Assembly (NCBI GenBank): GCA_002428265.1
Contig: DIUR01000033.1
Coordinates: 124,001-188,000 of the forward strand
Length of the DNA stretch: 64,000 nt
Source: Bacteriovoracaceae bacterium UBA6153
Lineage (GTDB): Bacteria > Bdellovibrionota > Bacteriovoracia > Bacteriovoracales > Bacteriovoracaceae
Direction of reading: 5' to 3'
This document shows positions 59,753 through 64,000 of this stretch, piece by piece (the stretch's first letter is position 1; each line of letters begins with the position of its first letter). A program made the position numbers and the translations under genes. The notes under the pieces are model-generated. The model saw only the letters and a list, made by a program, of their open reading frames with translations, was not told the origin of the DNA and searched no databases.

Positions 59753-60310
59753 TTATTGGATGGCCCAGCATTTAAGATTACTGTCTTCAAAGAAACCCAT
59801 CTCTCCAGAAAAAGATGCGATATCAAGTTTTACGTGACGATTTTTAAAACTCTTACTCGTGATAAGTTTATTGCTTGAAGTGTAAGCGTGGCCCCCAAGG
59901 GAAATCTTAATTCCATCTCCAATAAGAGATCCTTGAACACCAAGAAAAAGAGTCTTTTTAAAGTCTTTTCCTTCTTTAAGACAGCTCTTTTTTCCTTTTG
60001 ATCCTTCTGCAAATCCAAGTGCTTTAATAACGCCGTTAGAGAGTTTTAAAACTTTCACTCTGACTCTAAGCCCATTACAGTAAGTGATATCAGAATCAGA
60101 TAGTTCTTTTTTTACGGTCTCTTTTGTTCCAAGCTCCAGCTTTAAAACATCATCAATACATGCTTCATCATTGATAATTTTTTCAGCTCCCACTCCTTTT
60201 CTTCCAACCAGGGAGTCAACAATTCCCATAGTGGCTGGATCCATCGATACAGATTTTTTTCCACACGATGAAACGCTTAATGCTATAAGAATTATGAGAA
60301 GTGCTTTCAT
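59753..60310 (-). CDS. Lipoprotein of unknown function
   Basis: 185 residues with a lipoprotein signal (MKALLIILIALSVSSC, Cys16, followed by GKKS). The mature part is short-stranded and Gly/Lys-rich, with three Cys (NDEACIDDV, DITYCNGLRV, GKKSCLKE) and C-terminal NLKCWAIQ, giving possible disulfides. No domain recognised. Convergent with the MBL lipoprotein gene with 3 bases between stops, so its expression is independent. The region between it and the flagellin terminator holds no gene. Confidence 0.75.
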   Translation of the reverse strand: MKALLIILIALSVSSCGKKSVSMDPATMGIVDSLVGRKGVGAEKIINDEACIDDVLKLELGTKETVKKELSDSDITYCNGLRVRVKVLKLSNGVIKALGFAEGSKGKKSCLKEGKDFKKTLFLGVQGSLIGDGIKISLGGHAYTSSNKLITSKSFKNRHVKLDIASFSGEMGFFEDSNLKCWAIQ

Positions 60311-60397
60311 GAGACCACCTAATTTTTTATTAAGTGGATTATATTGAATCTAGAAAAAATAGGTTGAGAACCGGTATTTTTTACATAGTCTAAAATG

Positions 60398-60427
60398 AAA
60401 AAGGGCCCGCCATTCTGGCGAGCCCCC
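60398..60427 (-). terminator. Flagellin intrinsic terminator
   Basis: On the minus strand GGGC-T-CGCCA (60425-60416) pairs with TGGCG-G-GCCC (60412-60403) around a short AAT loop, followed by five T residues (A-run 60398-60402). A strong Rho-independent terminator about 30 bases after the flagellin stop. Confidence 0.85.
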
Positions 60428-60454
60428 TATAAATTCTGGTTTTTAGACCAGGAA

Positions 60455-61288
60455 TTAACCGATAAGTTTCAGTGCAGCTTGTCCTTGAGAGTTCGCTTGA
60501 GAAAGAACTGAAGTACCAGCTTGAGTTAAGATGTTCATCTTAGTGTTCTTAGCTGATTCTGCAGCGAAATCTGTATCTCTGATACGAGAGTTAGCAGCAG
60601 ATAAGTTCTCAGACGATGTCTGAAGGTTGTTGATCGTAGAAGTTAGACGGTTTTGAACCGCACCAAGTTCTGCTCTTTGTCCTGATACGTTTTGGATCGC
60701 CATATCGATTTTAGCTAGAGAAGCTTGTGAAGATTCTTTAGATCCAACTGATAGTTCAGAAACTCCAAGAGCGTCTAGACCAGCATTTTGTTTTGCAGCG
60801 TCGTACTTGATTCTATCTTGGAAATCATCATTGTTGATACCAACTTGGAAGTCAAACTTGTCACCTGAACCGTTAAGAAGTTTCTTACCGTTGAACTCAG
60901 TAACCTGAGAGATTCTTTCCATCTCTTGCTTAAGGTTTTGATATTCTAGATCAGTATACTTTCTTTCTTGATCCCCTACTGTATCAGAAGAAGACTGGAC
61001 AGCTAGTTCGCGAAGTCTTACTAGGATATTTGATGTTTCATTCAAACCACCTTCTGCAGTTTGAATCATCGAGATACCATCATTAGCGTTTCTTTCCGCT
61101 TGATTTACACCTCTGATTTGTGCTTTTAATTTTTCTGAGATCGCTAAACCAGCAGCATCATCCGCAGACTTAACAATTCTTGTACCTGAAGAAAGCTTAC
61201 CTAATGTAGATGCTTGTTCAGCGTTGTTGGCACTCAAAGTTCTTTGAGCAGCTAGAGAAGTAACGTTCGTGTTAATACGTAAACCCAT
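60455..61288 (-). CDS. fliC: Flagellin
   Basis: 277 residues, the usual length for compact flagellins lacking a large D2/D3 domain. The N-terminal D0/D1 signature MGLRINTNVTSLAAQRTL is followed by LSSGTRIVKSADDAAGLAIS, and the C-terminus carries ENLSAANSRIRDTDFAAESA and SQANSQGQAALKLIG, all characteristic. It should polymerise into the flagellar filament. The only motility gene in this window, with a strong GGAGGA ribosome site, a structured leader and its own terminator, so it is probably a single-gene unit under flagellar control. Confidence 0.97.
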   Translation of the reverse strand: MGLRINTNVTSLAAQRTLSANNAEQASTLGKLSSGTRIVKSADDAAGLAISEKLKAQIRGVNQAERNANDGISMIQTAEGGLNETSNILVRLRELAVQSSSDTVGDQERKYTDLEYQNLKQEMERISQVTEFNGKKLLNGSGDKFDFQVGINNDDFQDRIKYDAAKQNAGLDALGVSELSVGSKESSQASLAKIDMAIQNVSGQRAELGAVQNRLTSTINNLQTSSENLSAANSRIRDTDFAAESAKNTKMNILTQAGTSVLSQANSQGQAALKLIG

Positions 61289-61326
61289 GAGATCCTCCGT
61301 GTAATTTCGGTCGTCCCTCCTTGGTT

Positions 61327-61357
61327 TTGATGGGCCTTTTTAGGGGCGAACCATCAA
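61327..61357 (-). promoter_or_regulatory. Hairpin in flagellin leader
   Basis: TTGATGG (61327-61333) pairs with CCATCAA (61351-61357); the loop can pair further as GCC/GGC. It lies in the flagellin 5' leader upstream of the ribosome site and could stabilise the message. Supported only by complementarity. Confidence 0.4.
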
Positions 61358-61390
61358 CGAACATACTGTTCAACTGAATTTGGTATTCAA

Positions 61391-61417
61391 GCTTCGTCAC
61401 CATGACTCAGCCTTTGA
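61391..61417 (-). promoter_or_regulatory. Possible sigma28-type flagellin promoter
   Basis: On the minus strand TCAAA (61417-61413), a 14-base spacer and GACGAAGC (61398-61391) resemble the sigma28 consensus TAAA-N15-GCCGATAA about 110 bases before the flagellin start. Match is partial. Confidence 0.35.
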
Positions 61418-61580
61418 TTGATTTACATTTCGGATTGGTTTCAAGAAGCTTTAATATTTTTTTTGAATTATTTATTTTTTTCACTGGTGCTTTTTACTCG
61501 GGTATATTCCCCTACTATATAGCAACAAAAACATCACAAAAGACTTATCTCTTTAGGCCAAAAAGACGACAAGAATACCA

Positions 61581-64000
61581 ATGGAAACTAAGAAACAACT
61601 CATAATTATTCCTCCCATGTCAGAAGCTTTAAAAAAGCTTAACGAAGTTCTTGAAGGAATTTCTGCGGATGAAAATATGGAGATCTCAATCATTGACGAT
61701 CTCAAAGAGCTTGCACAATTTCTTGGAACTACCGGCCAGTGCATAATTCTTGCTTCGAATGCTAAAAAGTGCGCGACGTTCCTGCAAGAGAATAAATCAA
61801 TACTTGCAAAACACCATTGCAAGACCATTCTGTTCACTCCAAAAGAAATCCCGATGAAGACTTTAACTAAGTTTACAAAAATCGGATTAACAGAAAGTAT
61901 TCTCGAGAGCTTGCCTCCTAAAACTTTTTTATACAAAGTAAAACTTCTACTGAGATCAATTAAAACGGCAAAGCCTCAAGACGACGGAGATAAATTAGTA
62001 AAATCTCTTGAAGCTAAGGCGCAAGAAGAAGCCGAAAAAGAAGTTAAAGAAAAAAAAAAACAAGAAGAAAATGTCTTAGACTTAGGTCTTGGTAAGAAAA
62101 AAAATAATGACTCTGATGAATCCATTGACTACGGAAATCCTCTCAAGGGGAAAGTAAAAAAAGTAGATGAGAATTTAGATACGCACTGGAAGTCTGACAG
62201 GAAGAAAGATCCGAATGCTGAGACCCAAGAAGAAGAAGACATGTCAGTCGACTCTGCTCCTGATAGCATTGATATGTATTATCGTGGAAAGAAAAAAAGA
62301 TCTGAAGAAGCTCTACCGATGGCGGAAGCAGAACTGGAAAAAATAAAATTAGAAAATGTTGAACAAGAAGCGACTGAAAAGAAAAAAAGAAATTACGAAG
62401 ACGCTATAGACGAAGGCTCGATGAAGTCCAAGCGTCTTGATCAAAGACCTGAAGAAGAAGTCGCCCCTGCAGACAAACCATTAAATGTCGAACTTGATCT
62501 TATTGCCGCAAAAAAGAAAAGGTCAGAAAAAGAAGATGTTGTCGATGACCTGGGAAGGGGCCTCAAACCAATCCCAATGGAAGAAGACTCTTCTCCTGAA
62601 AAAGAAAGTACTATTGAAAATGAAAATGCTGATCTTGGCGGTTACCTAAAAGGTAAGGTTTCTAGGATTCAAGAAGAAGCAGAAAGCACTCCAGATGTTG
62701 AAGAAACCAAGCAATATGATAATTCGGAAAAAGATGAAAAAGAAAACTCAGATATAGACCTCGATCTTCTGGATGGCGATAAGAAGTCCAAGAAAAAAGA
62801 AGACATTGCTCCAGAAGAAGATTCAAAGGCCCATGACGGTACTGTTGACCATATGGAAGGCAACATGACTGGCGATTCAGGGACTGTTGAAAAAATACGC
62901 ACGCGTATGATGGGTGAATCTACTTCAAAGGAAAAGAAAGAAGAAAAAGAAGACTTTGACGACTTCTTTGCCAAAATGGAGAAGCTGGCCGAAGATCAAG
63001 AGAGAGCTCAGGAACAAGGTCTCGACCTGCTTCCTGCTGCCAAAAAAGAGCTTGAGAGGGCACAATTAAGAAAAGAAGCTGATGATGATCTTGAAGAATC
63101 AGAGCAGCACGCTGAACTCGATCTCATAGCGGCCCAAAAGAAGAAAGATAATGCTGTAACCAAACAAGAAGAAGAAACTCAAAGAGAGAATGGACAACCT
63201 ACTCTTGCCAATCCTGAAGCTTCTGAGCGTGAAAGACAAAAGTCGCAAATGCCCGAAGAAAAGGAATTAGGTCTCAGATCAATGGAACCTGATCTAGAGA
63301 AAAAATCTAAAAATAGAACTCACGACTCTAATGTTGATAAAATTGATACTTTCTACCGCGGTGGAGATAGCTCTAAAAAGAAAGAGCAAAACTGGGATAA
63401 CCTGACAGATAGAAACACTTCACTAGATATTACTCCTGGTAAGTCAAAGAGAGCTGACGGCGGAACTCAAAAAGCTGATGATAAGAATCAGGGCGAGATC
63501 ACCATTGATTATAAAAAACTAAAGCAAGAATTTGAAATGATGTCTGGTGGGATTAATCCGGATGGCACTCTAAGATCTTTTGCTATTAATGATACGACAC
63601 TAAGAAATAATGATGATGAAGGCTCTTTTAAAGTAGTAGAGATAGATCCTAAAAGCTTAGATTTTTCCATCACTTTACTAAATGCCATTTATCAAAAAGA
63701 TGTAAAACCAAAGCAGATGTTCGCGATGATGGCCATGGAGCTTATCAAAAACTACCGCTGCACACCTGTTTTTTATACTTATAAGTTAAGCGAGAAAAAA
63801 TTCATTGATGCCTATAACCCGTTTGTTGAATTGAGTGGCGACATCATGCCGAGCTCTAAAAAAGACTGGTGGAATGAATTTAAAAAAGACACGGACACTA
63901 TGGAACACTTCCAGTCGCACTCTATGTCAACATGGAGATGTACGGAAATGTCATGGGAAGATGTAGAGCTTCCTGCATGGGCAGAACAAGAATTAAAAAA
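61581..64000 (+). CDS. Receiver-like N-terminus plus long charged repeat protein, cut by window end
   Basis: The frame from ATG 61581 stays open to base 64000 (806 codons visible), so the 3' end lies outside. Residues 1-130 look like a receiver or pseudo-receiver fold (ETKKQLIIIPPMSEALKKLN, then GQCIILASNAKKCATFLQ, ESILESLPPKTFLYKVKLLL) without the usual acidic phosphorylation signature that I can place. Residues ~140-620 are extremely Lys/Glu/Asp-rich and probably disordered, with repeated short motifs: ELDLIAAKKK / ELDLIAAQKK, DMYYRGKKK / DTFYRGGDS, LKGKVKKV / LKGKVSRI. From ~640 a globular domain begins (DPKSLDFSITLLNAIYQKD). Function unknown. Ribosome site weak. Confidence 0.8.
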   Translation, partial: METKKQLIIIPPMSEALKKLNEVLEGISADENMEISIIDDLKELAQFLGTTGQCIILASNAKKCATFLQENKSILAKHHCKTILFTPKEIPMKTLTKFTKIGLTESILESLPPKTFLYKVKLLLRSIKTAKPQDDGDKLVKSLEAKAQEEAEKEVKEKKKQEENVLDLGLGKKKNNDSDESIDYGNPLKGKVKKVDENLDTHWKSDRKKDPNAETQEEEDMSVDSAPDSIDMYYRGKKKRSEEALPMAEAELEKIKLENVEQEATEKKKRNYEDAIDEGSMKSKRLDQRPEEEVAPADKPLNVELDLIAAKKKRSEKEDVVDDLGRGLKPIPMEEDSSPEKESTIENENADLGGYLKGKVSRIQEEAESTPDVEETKQYDNSEKDEKENSDIDLDLLDGDKKSKKKEDIAPEEDSKAHDGTVDHMEGNMTGDSGTVEKIRTRMMGESTSKEKKEEKEDFDDFFAKMEKLAEDQERAQEQGLDLLPAAKKELERAQLRKEADDDLEESEQHAELDLIAAQKKKDNAVTKQEEETQRENGQPTLANPEASERERQKSQMPEEKELGLRSMEPDLEKKSKNRTHDSNVDKIDTFYRGGDSSKKKEQNWDNLTDRNTSLDITPGKSKRADGGTQKADDKNQGEITIDYKKLKQEFEMMSGGINPDGTLRSFAINDTTLRNNDDEGSFKVVEIDPKSLDFSITLLNAIYQKDVKPKQMFAMMAMELIKNYRCTPVFYTYKLSEKKFIDAYNPFVELSGDIMPSSKKDWWNEFKKDTDTMEHFQSHSMSTWRCTEMSWEDVELPAWAEQELK

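Noticed and set aside
61402..61605. 67-codon frame with a hydrophobic stretch between flagellin and the charged protein
   Set aside because: Covers the flagellin promoter region and the start of the next gene, has no good ribosome site and ends in poor sequence; more likely non-coding AT-rich DNA.
1..64000. tRNA, rRNA, CRISPR arrays, insertion sequences, phage integrase or attachment sites
   Set aside because: I looked for cloverleaf-like, array-like and transposase-like text and saw none; this is by eye, so a short RNA gene could be missed.

Overview
The window is AT-rich bacterial chromosome with dense, mostly short-spaced genes and many secreted proteins, lipoproteins and outer-membrane-type proteins. 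Flagellin, a fused indolepyruvate ferredoxin oxidoreductase, a leucine/HMG-CoA degradation operon and many lineage-specific exported proteins fit a Gram-negative, motile organism, plausibly a predatory Bdellovibrionota member of the Bacteriovorax/Peredibacter type. That placement is inference: no rRNA or other phylogenetic marker lies in the window. I saw no tRNA, rRNA, CRISPR array or insertion sequence, and no gene-free stretch longer than about 300 bases.

Layout. 1-5.5 kb: an operon-like run of a Cys-rich protein cut by the window edge, a lipoprotein zinc peptidase (HExxH...E) and a small anchored PepSY-like protein. 5.5-7.9 kb: a small beta-barrel, a DUF4430-like secreted protein, and a membrane-anchored protein whose N-terminus only makes sense with a non-canonical AUC start. 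7.9-11.5 kb: acetoacetyl-CoA synthetase and a two-subunit class I fumarase whose alpha subunit has a histone-H1-like Lys/Ala tail. 11.5-14.4 kb: a Rep/UvrD helicase and two small lipoproteins, one Bor-like. 14.4-20.5 kb: a leucine-degradation (liu) operon with a split methylcrotonyl-CoA carboxylase alpha subunit and no isovaleryl-CoA dehydrogenase. Its end product acetoacetate is the substrate of the nearby acetoacetyl-CoA synthetase.

21.8-31.5 kb is the most unusual segment. A 791-aa lipoprotein with a collagen-like Gly-rich C-terminus is translationally coupled to a 1798-aa SpvB/FG-GAP/RHS protein with a toxin-like C-terminal tail. Tiny membrane-protein genes follow, and they are best explained as a two-gene module present three times, with fusions and decayed copies. 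This looks like a polymorphic-toxin/Tc-like locus with a diversifying candidate-immunity array. 31.6-37.3 kb holds exported coiled-coil proteins, two of them convergent and similarly organised.

37.5-49.2 kb: acetyl-CoA synthetase behind a good sigma70-like promoter, a Nudix-metallo-beta-lactamase fusion, a subtilisin-like protein that seems to lack its oxyanion Asn, a 1.1-kb-residue-class GxxxG-repeat protein, the fused IorAB enzyme and a DUF1304 membrane protein. 49.3-57.6 kb: a phenylacetate-like beta-oxidation cluster (EthD, two crotonases, a lone PaaA-type diiron protein, a split PaaH, a PaaJ/PcaF-type thiolase, aldehyde dehydrogenase) interrupted by a secreted metzincin-like protease gene. 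57.6-61.3 kb: a secreted protein, a GST, a NAPE-PLD-like lipoprotein, a lipoprotein and flagellin. From 61.6 kb to the edge runs a very acidic/basic, largely disordered protein with a receiver-like N-terminus and repeated short motifs.

Together the catabolic genes channel amino-acid and acyl-CoA breakdown products to acetyl-CoA, acetoacetyl-CoA and fumarate/malate. That suits growth on protein- and lipid-rich food; the secreted peptidases and the RHS locus would suit interaction with other cells.
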